DNA of 64,000 nt from Streptomyces sp. TG1A-8 (GCF_030499535.1 NZ_JASTLB010000001.1:5084001-5148000), one strand, 5' to 3'. Shown: positions 54,149 to 62,852, counted from the first letter of the stretch. Numbers and translations: made by a program. The notes: a model not told the origin generated them from the letters alone.

Positions 54149-57100
54149 ATGTCCTGGCTGTCGAGATTCAGCCTCGCGCAACGGGCCCTGATCGGCCTGA
54201 TGTCGCTCATCGCGCTCGTCTTCGGGCTGATCGCGATACCCCAGATCAAACAGCAGCTCCTGCCCACCATCGCCCTGCCCATGGTGTCGGTCATCGCGCC
54301 GTACCAGGGCGCCGCCCCCGACGTCGTCGAGAAGCAGGTCATCGAGCCCATCGAGAACAACCTCCAGGGCGTCGACGGCCTCACCGGCATCACCTCCACC
54401 GCCAGCGAGGGCAACGCCGTGATCATGGCGTCCTTCGACTACGGCAACGACACCAAGCGGCTCGTCTCCGACGTCCAGCAGGCCGTCAACCGGGTCCGCG
54501 GCCAGCTCCCGGACGACGTCGACCCGCAGGTCATCTCGGGCTCCACCGACGACATGCCGACCGTGGTCCTCGCCGTCACCTCCGGCAAGGACCAGCAGGC
54601 CCTCGCCGACCAGCTCGACACGACGGTCGTCCCGGCCCTGAAGGACATCGACGGCGTCGGCCGCGTACAGGTCACCGGCGTCCGTGACATCCAGGTCGCC
54701 GTCACCCCGAACGACGCGAAGCTGGCCGGGGCGGGCCTCTCCGCCGCCGCCCTCGGCCAGGCCCTCCAGGCGGGCGGCGCCACCGTCCCGGCCGGCTCCT
54801 TCGACGAGGGCGGCGCCAACCGCACCGTGCAGGTCGGCGGCGGCTTCACCTCGCTGAAGCAGATCCAGGACCTGCGGGTCGCCGGCGGGGACGGTGGCAA
54901 GCCCGTACGCCTCGGTGACGTGGCCACCGTCAAGGAGCAGCCGGCCCCGGCCGACTCCCTCACCCGCACCGACGGCCGTCCCAGCCTCGCCGTCAACGTG
55001 ACGATGGACCACGACGGCAGCGCGGTGGCGATCTCCGACGCGGTCAAGGACAAGCTGCCCGGCCTGCGCAGGGACCTCGGCTCCGACGCACGGATCACGG
55101 TCGTCAGCGACCAGGGCCCGGCGGTGTCCAAGTCCATCGCGGGCCTGACCACGGAGGGCGCGCTCGGCCTGCTCTTCGCCGTCCTCGTCATCCTGGTGTT
55201 CCTGGCGTCGATCCGCTCCACGCTCGTGACGGCGGTGAGCATCCCGCTGTCCGTCGTCCTCGCCCTGATCGTGCTGTGGACGCGCGGCCTGTCCCTGAAC
55301 ATGCTCACGCTGGGCGCGCTGACCATCGCCATCGGCCGGGTCGTGGACGACTCGATCGTGGTCCTGGAGAACATCAAGCGGCACCTCGGCTACGGCGAGG
55401 AGCGCCAGGAGGCGATCCTGGGCGCCGTGCGCGAGGTGGCCGGCGCGGTCACCTCCTCCACCCTCACCACGGTCGCCGTGTTCCTGCCGATCGGCCTGGT
55501 CGGCGGCATGGTGGGCGCCCTGTTCGGCTCGTTCAGCATCACCGTGACGGCGGCCCTGCTGGCCTCCCTGCTGGTGTCGCTGACGGTCGTGCCCGTCCTG
55601 TCGTACTGGTTCCTGCGCGCTCCCAAGGGCACCCCCGAGGACGCCGAGGAGGCCCGCCGCCGGGCCGAGGAGAAGGAGGAGAAGAGCCGCCTCCAGCGCG
55701 TCTACGTCCCCGTCCTGCGGTTCGCCACCCGCCGCCGCCTCACCAGCGTGCTCATCGCGGTGGCCGTCCTGGTCGTCACGTTCGGCATGTCCGGACTGCT
55801 GAAGACCAACTTCTTCGACCAGGGCGACCAGGAGGTCCTCGCCGTCAAGCAGGAACTGAAGCCCGGCACCAGCCTCGCGGCCACGGACGCGCAGGCCAGG
55901 CGGGTGGAGAAGCTGCTGGCCTCGACCGAGGGCGTCAAGGACTACCAGGTCACCGTCGGTTCCTCCGGCTTCATGGCCGCCTTCGGCGGCGGCACGGACA
56001 CCAACCAGGCCTCCTACCAGGTCATGCTGAAGGACTCGGCGTCCTACGACGACGTGCAGCGGCACCTGGAGGACGGCCTGAAGAAGCTCAAGGGCGCCGG
56101 CACGACCACCGTGTCCGCCGGCGACGGCTTCGGCAGCCAGGACCTCAGCGTGGTGGTCAAGGCGTCCGACCCGAAGGTGCTGCGGGAGGCCGCCGAGCAG
56201 GTGCGCTCCGCCGTCGCCGGCCTCGACCACGTCACCGACGTCACCAGCGACCTCGCGCAGAGCGTGCCGCGGATCACGGTCAGGGCCAACGCCAGGGCGG
56301 CGGCGGCCGGGTTCGACGACCAGAAGCTGGGCGCCGCGGTCGCGCAGGCCGTGCGCGGCACGACGGCGGCGAAGGCGATCCTCGACGACACCGAGCGCGA
56401 CGTCGTCGTGAAGTCCGCCAAGCCGGCCACCACCCTCGCCCAGCTCAGGAACCTGCGCCTCGGCCCGGCCCGGCTGGGCGACATCGCCACCGTGAAGCTG
56501 GCCGACGGACCGGTGTCGATGACCCGTATCGACGGCCGGCGCGCCGCCACCATCACGGCCAAGCCGACCGGGGACAACACCGGCGCGGTCAGCAGCCAGC
56601 TGCAGTCGAAGATCAAGGCCCTGAAGCTCCCGGCGGGCGCCAGGGCGGAGATCGGCGGTGTGACGTCCGACCAGGACGACGCGTTCAAGAACCTGGGCCT
56701 GGCCATGCTGGCCGCGATCGCGATCGTCTTCATGCTCCTGGTGGCGACGTTCCGCTCGCTGGTCCAGCCGCTGATCCTGCTGGTGTCGATCCCGTTCGCG
56801 GCGACCGGCGCGATCGGCCTGCTGCTCCTGACGGGCACCCCCATGGGCGTCCCGGCCATGATCGGCATGCTGATGCTGATCGGCATCGTGGTGACCAACG
56901 CGATCGTGCTGATCGACCTGATCAACCAGTACCGCGGGCAGGGCTACGGCGTCGTCGAGGCCGTGGTGGAGGGAGGCCGGCACCGGCTGCGCCCGATCCT
57001 CATGACGGCCCTGGCGACGATCTTCGCCCTGCTCCCGATGGCCCTGGGCGTCACCGGCGAGGGCGGCTTCATCGCCCAGCCGCTGGCCGTGGTCGTCATC

Positions 57101-57250
57101 GGCGGCCTGATCACCTCGACGCTGCTGACCCTGCTCCTGGTCCCGACGCTGTACGCGATGGTCGAACTGCGCAAGGAGCGCCGGGCGAAGAAGCGGGCGG
57201 CCAAGCGGGAGGCGAAGGAGTCGTCGGCGCCGGAACCCGTGGGGGTGTAG
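54149..57250 (+). CDS. RND-family efflux transporter (AcrB/HAE-like)
   Basis: 1033 residues. The AcrB layout is complete: first helix at about 12-30 (ALIGLMSLIALVFGLIAIPQ), a large extracytoplasmic loop with porter subdomains (about 35-330), helices 2-6, a second loop (about 560-830) and helices 8-12. GRVVDDSIVVLENIKRHLG carries the helix-4 Asp-Asp pair of the proton relay, and GIVVTNAIVLIDLINQYRGQG the matching helix 10-12 motif. AcrB-type pumps usually need adaptor proteins in Gram-negatives; here no adaptor or outer-membrane gene is adjacent, as expected in a monoderm. The cargo (drugs, lipids or metabolites) is unknown. It follows the two-component system. Confidence 0.94.
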   Translation: MSWLSRFSLAQRALIGLMSLIALVFGLIAIPQIKQQLLPTIALPMVSVIAPYQGAAPDVVEKQVIEPIENNLQGVDGLTGITSTASEGNAVIMASFDYGNDTKRLVSDVQQAVNRVRGQLPDDVDPQVISGSTDDMPTVVLAVTSGKDQQALADQLDTTVVPALKDIDGVGRVQVTGVRDIQVAVTPNDAKLAGAGLSAAALGQALQAGGATVPAGSFDEGGANRTVQVGGGFTSLKQIQDLRVAGGDGGKPVRLGDVATVKEQPAPADSLTRTDGRPSLAVNVTMDHDGSAVAISDAVKDKLPGLRRDLGSDARITVVSDQGPAVSKSIAGLTTEGALGLLFAVLVILVFLASIRSTLVTAVSIPLSVVLALIVLWTRGLSLNMLTLGALTIAIGRVVDDSIVVLENIKRHLGYGEERQEAILGAVREVAGAVTSSTLTTVAVFLPIGLVGGMVGALFGSFSITVTAALLASLLVSLTVVPVLSYWFLRAPKGTPEDAEEARRRAEEKEEKSRLQRVYVPVLRFATRRRLTSVLIAVAVLVVTFGMSGLLKTNFFDQGDQEVLAVKQELKPGTSLAATDAQARRVEKLLASTEGVKDYQVTVGSSGFMAAFGGGTDTNQASYQVMLKDSASYDDVQRHLEDGLKKLKGAGTTTVSAGDGFGSQDLSVVVKASDPKVLREAAEQVRSAVAGLDHVTDVTSDLAQSVPRITVRANARAAAAGFDDQKLGAAVAQAVRGTTAAKAILDDTERDVVVKSAKPATTLAQLRNLRLGPARLGDIATVKLADGPVSMTRIDGRRAATITAKPTGDNTGAVSSQLQSKIKALKLPAGARAEIGGVTSDQDDAFKNLGLAMLAAIAIVFMLLVATFRSLVQPLILLVSIPFAATGAIGLLLLTGTPMGVPAMIGMLMLIGIVVTNAIVLIDLINQYRGQGYGVVEAVVEGGRHRLRPILMTALATIFALLPMALGVTGEGGFIAQPLAVVVIGGLITSTLLTLLLVPTLYAMVELRKERRAKKRAAKREAKESSAPEPVGV

Positions 57251-57267
57251 GGGACCCCGGACGACAA

Positions 57268-57313
57268 CGGCGGGGCCCGCCGGACGCCGAAGGCGCTCCG
57301 GCGGGCCCCGCCG
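57268..57313. terminator. bidirectional terminator between RND pump gene and nadA
   Basis: Perfect 17-base arms (57268-57284 and 57297-57313) enclose a further CGCC/GGCG stem with a GAA loop. It lies 18 bp after the pump gene stop and 28 bp from the nadA stop, serving both convergent genes. Confidence 0.87.
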
Positions 57314-57340
57314 CGTGCGGTGGCCGGACGGCCGGGAAGG

Positions 57341-58525
57341 CTACGGCAGCGCCAGCATCCGCTCCAGCGCCAGCTTGGCGAACGCCTCCGTCTCCCGGTC
57401 CACCCGGATGCGGTTGACCAGGTTCCCGTCGGCCAGGGACTCCAGGGCCCACACCAGGTGGGGCAGGTCGATGCGGTTCATGGTCGAGCAGAAGCAGACC
57501 GTGCGGTCGAGGAACACGACCTCCTTGCCCTCGGGCGCGAACCGGTTCGCCAGCCGCCTGACCAGGTTCAGCTCGGTGCCGATGGCCCACTTGGAACCGG
57601 CCGGGGCCGCCTCCAGGGCCTTGATGATGTACTCGGTGGAGCCGACCTGGTCCGCCGCGGCCACGACCTCGTGCCGGCACTCGGGGTGGACCAGCACGTT
57701 CACGCCGGGGATCCGGGCGCGCACGTCGTTGACCGAGTCGAGGTTGAAGCGGCCGTGGACCGAGCAGTGGCCGCGCCACAGGATCATCTTCGCGGCGCGC
57801 AGCTCGTCCGCCGTCAGGCCGCCGTTGGGCTTGTGCGGGTTGTAGACCACGCAGTCGTCCAGGGACATGCCCATGTCGCGGACCGCGGTGTTGCGCCCGA
57901 GGTGCTGGTCCGGCAGGAACAGCACCTTCTCGCCCTGCCCGAAGGCCCACTCCAGGGCCCGCTTCGCGTTGGAGGAGGTGCAGATGGTGCCGCCGTGCTT
58001 GCCGGTGAACGCCTTGATGTCCGCCGAGGAGTTCATGTACGAGACGGGGACCACCTGCTCGGCCACGCCCGCCTCCGTCAGCACGTCCCAGCACTCGGCG
58101 ACCTGCTCGGCCGTCGCCATGTCCGCCATGGAGCAGCCGGCGGCCAGGTCGGGCAGGACGACCTTCTGGTCGTCGGAGGTCAGGATGTCCGCCGACTCGG
58201 CCATGAAGTGCACACCGCAGAAGACGATGTACTCGGCCTCCGGGCGCGCGGCGGCGTCCCGGGCCAGCTTGAAGGAGTCACCGGTGACGTCGGCGAACTG
58301 GATGACCTCGTCGCGCTGGTAGTGGTGGCCCAGCACGAAGACCTTGTCGCCGAGCCTCTCCTTGGCCGCGCGGGCGCGCTCGACCAGATCGGGGTCGGAC
58401 GGGGAGGGAAGGTCGCCGGGACACTCGACACCCCGCTCGCTCTTCGGATCGGCCTCGCGGCCGAGCAGCAGCAGGGCGAGTGGAGTCGGCCGTACGTCGA
58501 GCTCAGGGGTCTGGGCGGTGGTCAC
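57341..58525 (-). CDS. nadA: quinolinate synthase
   Basis: 394 residues. It condenses iminoaspartate with dihydroxyacetone phosphate to quinolinate, the first committed step of NAD synthesis, using a 4Fe-4S cluster. VLGHHYQRDEVIQFADVTGD, FCGVHFMAESADIL with one cluster Cys, DLAAGCSMADMA, YMNSSADIKAFTGKHGGTIC, WRGHCSVHGRF, HPECRHEVV and CFCSTMNRIDLPHL near the end are family marks. The GTG at 58525 lies about eight bases past AAAGGG; an in-frame GTG at 58534 is too close to it. It is divergent from erpA, which makes iron-sulfur supply a sensible neighbour. nadB and nadC are not in the window next to it. Confidence 0.96.
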   Translation of the reverse strand: MTTAQTPELDVRPTPLALLLLGREADPKSERGVECPGDLPSPSDPDLVERARAAKERLGDKVFVLGHHYQRDEVIQFADVTGDSFKLARDAAARPEAEYIVFCGVHFMAESADILTSDDQKVVLPDLAAGCSMADMATAEQVAECWDVLTEAGVAEQVVPVSYMNSSADIKAFTGKHGGTICTSSNAKRALEWAFGQGEKVLFLPDQHLGRNTAVRDMGMSLDDCVVYNPHKPNGGLTADELRAAKMILWRGHCSVHGRFNLDSVNDVRARIPGVNVLVHPECRHEVVAAADQVGSTEYIIKALEAAPAGSKWAIGTELNLVRRLANRFAPEGKEVVFLDRTVCFCSTMNRIDLPHLVWALESLADGNLVNRIRVDRETEAFAKLALERMLALP

Positions 58526-58566
58526 GACACGCACCCTTTCTAGTTTTCGTCTAACTGACGCTATTC

Positions 58567-58620
58567 ATCATAACGGGTTCACGTCACTTTGACGATGCCC
58601 ATAACGTCGATGTGACGTGA
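58567..58620. promoter_or_regulatory. nadA promoter element with a 9-bp inverted-repeat operator
   Basis: TATGAT on the minus strand (58567-58572) fits a -10 element about 40 bp ahead of nadA. Immediately upstream are perfect 9-base arms, TCACGTCAC (58579-58587) and GTGACGTGA (58612-58620), 24 bases apart, with an inner GACG/CGTC pair. The site covers the expected -35 region, so it may be a repressor operator controlling NAD synthesis. No known actinobacterial NAD regulator site is matched with confidence. Confidence 0.5.
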
Positions 58621-58804
58621 ATCCTGTCCGGCGGCCCCCGCCGCCGCCCGGACGGGCCGCTGTCCGCGTTCCCGGGCATGTGCGAGCATGAGGAGGAGAG
58701 AAGAGAACGGCGACCACTGCGAACGCCCGGCCCGGAATGAATCCGCAAGAGCGCCGGTTGCACTCGTCGGCAAGCAGTCTCCGTACAACCCGGGAGAGAT
58801 GTAG

Positions 58805-59161
58805 ATGTCCGTATCGGACGAGACCACCACCGTCACCGACGGCATCGTTCTGACCGACGCCGCCGCGGCCAAGGTCAAGGCCCTGCTCGACCAGGAAGGC
58901 CGTGACGACCTCGCCCTGCGCGTCGCCGTCCAGCCCGGCGGCTGCTCCGGCCTGCGCTACCAGCTCTTCTTCGACGAGCGCTCGCTCGACGGCGACGTGG
59001 AGAAGGACTTCGGCGGCGTCAAGGTCGTCACGGACCGGATGAGCGCCCCGTACCTGGGCGGCGCCACCATCGACTTCGTGGACACCATCGAGAAGCAGGG
59101 CTTCACGATCGACAACCCGAACGCGACCGGTTCCTGCGCCTGCGGCGACTCCTTCAGCTGA
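58805..59161 (+). CDS. erpA: iron-sulfur cluster insertion protein ErpA (HesB/IscA family)
   Basis: 118 residues. The A-type scaffold cysteines are in QPGGCSGLRYQLFFD and the terminal CACGDSFS, the family signature. It carries Fe-S clusters from the assembly machinery to target enzymes. ATG 58805 follows GGGAGAG. Divergent nadA encodes a 4Fe-4S enzyme. The order erpA, PfkB kinase, ctaC seen here is shared with mycobacteria, where these genes lie together, as I recall. Confidence 0.95.
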   Translation: MSVSDETTTVTDGIVLTDAAAAKVKALLDQEGRDDLALRVAVQPGGCSGLRYQLFFDERSLDGDVEKDFGGVKVVTDRMSAPYLGGATIDFVDTIEKQGFTIDNPNATGSCACGDSFS

Positions 59162-59181
59162 GCCGGCACCGGCCGGCTGTG

Positions 59182-59217
59182 GAAGGCGGCGGTCCCCCGC
59201 GGGGGACCGCCGCCTTC
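59182..59217. terminator. erpA terminator, perfect 36-bp palindrome
   Basis: Arms 59182-59199 and 59200-59217 are complementary without a gap. It lies 21 bp beyond the erpA stop. Confidence 0.85.
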
Positions 59218-59428
59218 GCGCGCGCCGACCCGCCAGCCGCCGCCGTCGGCGACCGGCGCGCCGTCCAGCCCGAGCGTCCGGGCCGGCCGGACCACCCCGG
59301 CCCTGCCGACCGCGTCCCCCGGCACGTACACCGGCGCCGCGTCCGGACCGTCCGGCAGGTCGCCCGCGGCCACGTACCGCGTCCCGTGCGGGTCCGGCCC
59401 GCCGGGCGCGTCACCGCCGGTGCCCGGC

Positions 59429-59542
59429 GCCGCCGCCCAGCCGTCCAGCGCGAGCGGCGCGGGAGTGCCGCCGCCCAGCCGTCCAGCGCGAGCGGCGCGG
59501 GAGTGCCGCCGCCCAGCCGTCCAGCGCGAGCGGCGCGGGAGT
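59429..59542. repeat. three perfect tandem copies of a 38-bp unit
   Basis: Copies occupy 59429-59466, 59467-59504 and 59505-59542, all identical, followed by seven bases of a fourth. The unit begins GCCGCCGCCCAGCCGTCCAG. Since 38 is not a multiple of three, changing copy number by one or two shifts the frame of the gene that crosses it; adding or removing three keeps it. Confidence 0.92.
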
Positions 59543-59913
59543 GCCGCCGGACGCGACGGGGTCCGTCCGGCCGTCCGGCTCCGTCCGGCCGTCCGGCACG
59601 CCGCCCGCGGCGAGGAGGGCGCCCCCGCCGGCCAGCGGCACGGCCGCCGCGACGCAGACGACGGCCGCCCGGGAACGGCGACGGCCGGCCCGCCCACCGG
59701 CACTCCCGTCACCGGCGGCGCCCGCCGCTCCGGTCCGCCGGGAGCCGTCCCCGTCACCGGCCGCGCCGGTGTCCTCCAGGTGCCCGGGGCCCCCGCCCCG
59801 CTCGGTGTTCACCGCATCGCTCCTCGCCCCGGTCGTGTCCCGCGTCCCCGTACGGGGGACGGCGGTGGGACGCGCACGGGGAGCGCGCGGTTCCCGCCGG
59901 CGCGTCCCGGGCG

Positions 59914-60123
59914 TCAGTCGCCGTACTCCGACATGGCGTCCAGCAGCCGGGCGGAGCGCGCGGGCACGTCCACCCCGTTGATCCGGGACGGCGGCACCGC
60001 CGGCGAGCCCGGATGCCCGGGCGCCGTCCAGCGCGGCGCCATCCGGGCGCAGTCCCCGCGCAGCGACGCCAGGCCGCCCTCGAGGTCGGCCGGGGCGGTG
60101 GAGCGGGCCTTGAGGTTCGTCAT
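59914..60123 (-). CDS. small conserved protein of unknown function
   Basis: 69 residues. MTNLKARSTAPADLEGGLAS at the N-terminus and VPARSARLLDAMSEYGD at the C-terminus have ordinary amino acid composition and coding-type third positions. There is no membrane helix or motif I recognise. It is divergent from the PfkB kinase gene with a 131-bp gap. It could have a role tied to neighbouring core genes, but nothing shows it. Confidence 0.65.
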   Translation of the reverse strand: MTNLKARSTAPADLEGGLASLRGDCARMAPRWTAPGHPGSPAVPPSRINGVDVPARSARLLDAMSEYGD

Positions 60124-60254
60124 GACCGCACCGTAGACAGGTCGGAGCCCGCGAAGAAAGACCTACTATCGGGTAGTTTCGTCGGCTTCAACGGCCCGCC
60201 CCCAGCGGGTAGCGTGAACTGTCAGCCCCGCCTCCCCGCAGGAGAACGCCCGTC

Positions 60255-61229
60255 GTGCGCATCGCAGTCACCGGCTCCATCGCCACCGACCACCTCATGA
60301 CCTTCCCCGGCCGCTTCGCCGACCAGTTCGTCGCGGACCAGCTGCACACGGTCTCGCTCTCCTTCCTGGTCGACAACCTGGACGTGCGCCGGGGCGGCGT
60401 CGGGGCGAACATCGCCTTCGGCATGGGCCAGCTCGGCACCCGGCCGATCCTGGTCGGGGCCGCGGGCTTCGACTTCGTGGAGTACCGGGCCTGGCTCGAC
60501 CGGCACGGCGTGGACACCGACTCCGTCCGCCTGTCCGAGACCCTGCACACCGCCCGCTTCGTGTGCACGACCGACGCCGACCACAACCAGATCGGCTCCT
60601 TCTACACCGGCGCGATGAGCGAGGCCCGGCTGATCGAGCTGAAGACCGTCGCCGACCGGGTCGGCGGCCTCGACCTGGTCCTCATCGGCGCCGACGACCC
60701 CGAGGCGATGCTCCGCCACACCGAGGAGTGCCGCTCGCGCGCGATCCCCTTCGCCGCCGACTTCTCCCAGCAGATCGCCCGCATGGAGGGCGAGGAGATC
60801 CGGATACTGCTGGACGGGGCGACGTACCTGTTCTCCAACGAGTACGAGAAGGGCCTGATCGAGGCCAAGACCGGTTGGAGCGACGCCGAGATCCTGGGCC
60901 GGGTCGGCCACCGGGTCACCACCCTCGGCTCGCGCGGTGTGCGCATCGAGCGGGTCGGCGAGGACCCGATCGAGGTCGGCTGCCCGGAGGAGGAGCGCAA
61001 GGCCGACCCCACGGGCGTCGGCGACGCCTTCCGCGCGGGCTTCCTGTCGGGCCTGGCGTGGGGCGTCTCCCTGCGGCGCGCCGCGCAGGTCGGCTGCATG
61101 CTGGCCACGCTCGTCATCGAGACGGTGGGGACGCAGGAGTACCAGCTGAGCCGGGGTCACTTCATGGAGCGGTTCACCAAGGCCTACGGGGACGAGGCGG
61201 CGGAAGAGGTGCGGGCCCACCTGCGCTGA
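60255..61229 (+). CDS. PfkB-family carbohydrate/nucleoside kinase, probable adenosine kinase
   Basis: 324 residues. RRGGVGANIAFGMGQLG is the N-terminal PfkB signature and DPTGVGDAFRAGFLSGLAWG the C-terminal one with the anion hole and catalytic Asp. In Mycobacterium tuberculosis the homologue in the same neighbourhood (between erpA and ctaC) is the adenosine kinase AdoK. By gene order and sequence this is the likely orthologue, so purine salvage (adenosine to AMP) is the best guess, though a sugar kinase cannot be excluded. GTG 60255 follows AGGAGAA. Confidence 0.88.
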   Translation: MRIAVTGSIATDHLMTFPGRFADQFVADQLHTVSLSFLVDNLDVRRGGVGANIAFGMGQLGTRPILVGAAGFDFVEYRAWLDRHGVDTDSVRLSETLHTARFVCTTDADHNQIGSFYTGAMSEARLIELKTVADRVGGLDLVLIGADDPEAMLRHTEECRSRAIPFAADFSQQIARMEGEEIRILLDGATYLFSNEYEKGLIEAKTGWSDAEILGRVGHRVTTLGSRGVRIERVGEDPIEVGCPEEERKADPTGVGDAFRAGFLSGLAWGVSLRRAAQVGCMLATLVIETVGTQEYQLSRGHFMERFTKAYGDEAAEEVRAHLR

Positions 61230-61238
61230 GGCCCCGCG

Positions 61239-62633
61239 TCAGGTCAGCCGGCGGACCAGGTGGGCCGAGCCCCGTTCCGCCGGCTCCTCGCCCAGGTACT
61301 CCTGCCCGCGCATCTCGCACCACGCCGGGATGTCCAGCCGGGCCGCCCCGTCGTCCGACAGGACCCGCACCGTGCCGCCCACCGGCACGTCCCCGATGAC
61401 CCCGGCCAGCTCGATGACGGGGATCGGGCACCGCTTGCCGAGGGAGTCGACCACCAGCTCCGCCGCCTCGGCGGCCGGCGCCGGGGCCGGGGCCCGCGCC
61501 GGCCCCGGCGCCCCCAGTTTCGCCCGCACGTCCGCGACGGCCCCCGGCAGCACGTCCAGGAAGCGCTCCACGTCCTCCCGCGCCGTTCCCGGCGGCAGGG
61601 ACACCCGCACGTTCCCCTCGCTCAGCACCCCCATGGCCCTGAGCACATGGCTGGGCGTCAGGGTGCTGCTGGTGCAGGAGGAGCCGGACGAGACCGAGAA
61701 ACCCGCCCGGTCCAGCTCGTGCAGCAGCGCCTCCCCGTCGGCGTACAGGCAGGAGAAGGTCACGATCCCGGGCAGCCGCCGCTCGGCGTCGCCGGCCACC
61801 TCCACGTCCGGCACCAGCTCCGGAACCCGCGCCCGGATCCGCTCCGTCAGCTCCCGCAGCCGTGCCGCCTCCTGGGCCGCCCCGGCCCGCACCGCGCGCA
61901 GCGAGGCCACGGCCGCCACGATCGCCGGGACGTCCTCGAAGCCGGGAGACCGCCCCGACTCCCGCTCGTCCACGGGCCCCTGCACGGCGAACCGCACGCC
62001 CTTGCGCACCACGAGCAGCCCGACTCCGGAGGGCCCGCCCCACTTGTGGGCACTGCCCGTCAGCAGCGACCAGTCGCCCTCCACCGGCCCCCACCCCAGC
62101 GACTGCGCGGCGTCCACCAGCAGCGGCACCCCGGCCGCCCGGCACGCCTCGGCCACCTCGGCCACCGGCTGCACCGTGCCCACCTCGTGGTTGGCCGACT
62201 GCAGGCACGCCAGCGCGGTGTCCCGCCGCAGCGCGCCGGCGAAGTCCGCCGGGTCGACCGCTCCCGTCCGGCCGACACCCACGTGGGTGACCGTCCCGCC
62301 GTCCGCCTCGAACACCTCGGCCGAATGGAGCACGCAGGAGTGTTCGACGGCGGACACGATCAGGTGGCGTCCCACGCGCCGCCGCCCGGCCAGCGCTCCC
62401 GCCACCGCCGTGTGCACGGCCCGGGTCCCGGAGGAGGTGAACACCACCTCGTCGGCCCGGCACCCGAGGGCCTCGGCGGCCGCCTCCCGGGCCGCGTCGA
62501 GCAGCACGCGGGCCCTGCGTCCCTCCCGGTGGAGCCGGGCGGGATCCGCCCACCCCTCGTCCAGGGCGGCCATGAGCGCCTGACGGGCCACGGGATGCAG
62601 GGGAGCGGCGGAAGCGGCGTCGAAGTAGGGCAC
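61239..62633 (-). CDS. cysteine desulfurase fused to a TusA-type sulfur carrier domain
   Basis: 464 residues. Residues 1-375 are a NifS-type PLP enzyme: SSGTRAVHTAVAGAL, EHSC (His98), Asp174 in LLVDAAQSLGWG, Lys197 in TGSAHKWGGPSGVG binding PLP, and Cys320 in SVSSGSSCTSSTLTPSHVL that receives the sulfur. An Ala/Pro linker (about 375-392) joins a C-terminal TusA domain with the persulfide Cys402 in DSLGKRCPIPVIELA. The fusion should pass sulfur straight from desulfurase to carrier, for tRNA thiolation, molybdopterin or another acceptor not identified here. GTG 62633 (MPYFDAASAAPLHP) is used with a weak ribosome site. It is divergent from ctaC. Confidence 0.92.
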   Translation of the reverse strand: MPYFDAASAAPLHPVARQALMAALDEGWADPARLHREGRRARVLLDAAREAAAEALGCRADEVVFTSSGTRAVHTAVAGALAGRRRVGRHLIVSAVEHSCVLHSAEVFEADGGTVTHVGVGRTGAVDPADFAGALRRDTALACLQSANHEVGTVQPVAEVAEACRAAGVPLLVDAAQSLGWGPVEGDWSLLTGSAHKWGGPSGVGLLVVRKGVRFAVQGPVDERESGRSPGFEDVPAIVAAVASLRAVRAGAAQEAARLRELTERIRARVPELVPDVEVAGDAERRLPGIVTFSCLYADGEALLHELDRAGFSVSSGSSCTSSTLTPSHVLRAMGVLSEGNVRVSLPPGTAREDVERFLDVLPGAVADVRAKLGAPGPARAPAPAPAAEAAELVVDSLGKRCPIPVIELAGVIGDVPVGGTVRVLSDDGAARLDIPAWCEMRGQEYLGEEPAERGSAHLVRRLT

Positions 62634-62802
62634 GGGGCTACGGTAGAACGTGCGCCGGCCGCACCGCCCGGGGGGCGCGGAGAACTCCGCGACCAGCCAC
62701 GACGCGGTCCGCGCGCGCAAAGGCGCCGAAACCGCCCGCCCTTCCGGGCGCTTTCGGGCGACCCGCAGCGCGTATGCCCCCCTCCCCGCGAGCCGCCCGG
62801 CA

Positions 62803-62852
62803 GCGTCGGCTAGGGTTTGGTCCGCATAAACATCCAAACCCCTGCCCGACGC
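62803..62852. promoter_or_regulatory. nested inverted repeat upstream of ctaC
   Basis: GCGTCG (62803-62808) pairs with CGACGC (62847-62852), and inside it GGGTTTGG (62813-62820) pairs perfectly with CCAAACCC (62834-62841). The element lies about 70-120 bp before ctaC in the 287-bp gap shared with the divergent desulfurase gene. A+T-rich sequence in the loop (CATAAACAT) is unusual here. It may be an operator or a leader structure for the cytochrome oxidase operon. Confidence 0.5.

Larger units (their letters stand above)
58957..59812 (-). pseudogene. membrane-anchored protein gene put out of frame by a 38-bp tandem repeat
   Basis: ATG 59812 opens MNTERGGGPGHLEDTGAAGD, a Gly-rich cytoplasmic part with an Arg cluster, one hydrophobic helix (about 50-70) and then PVASGGTPAPLALDGWAAA. 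Here three copies of a 38-bp repeat begin. Two extra copies (76 bp) shift the frame, and translation ends at 59411 after 133 residues. Reading the last copy in the downstream frame gives the same TPAPLALDGWAAA followed by PGTGGDAPGGPDPHGTRYVA and more coding-like sequence to about 59215. One copy would therefore restore a continuous protein. The repaired frame has no stop until 58957, running through the erpA terminator and into erpA antisense, so the original end may also be lost. Confidence 0.7.
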
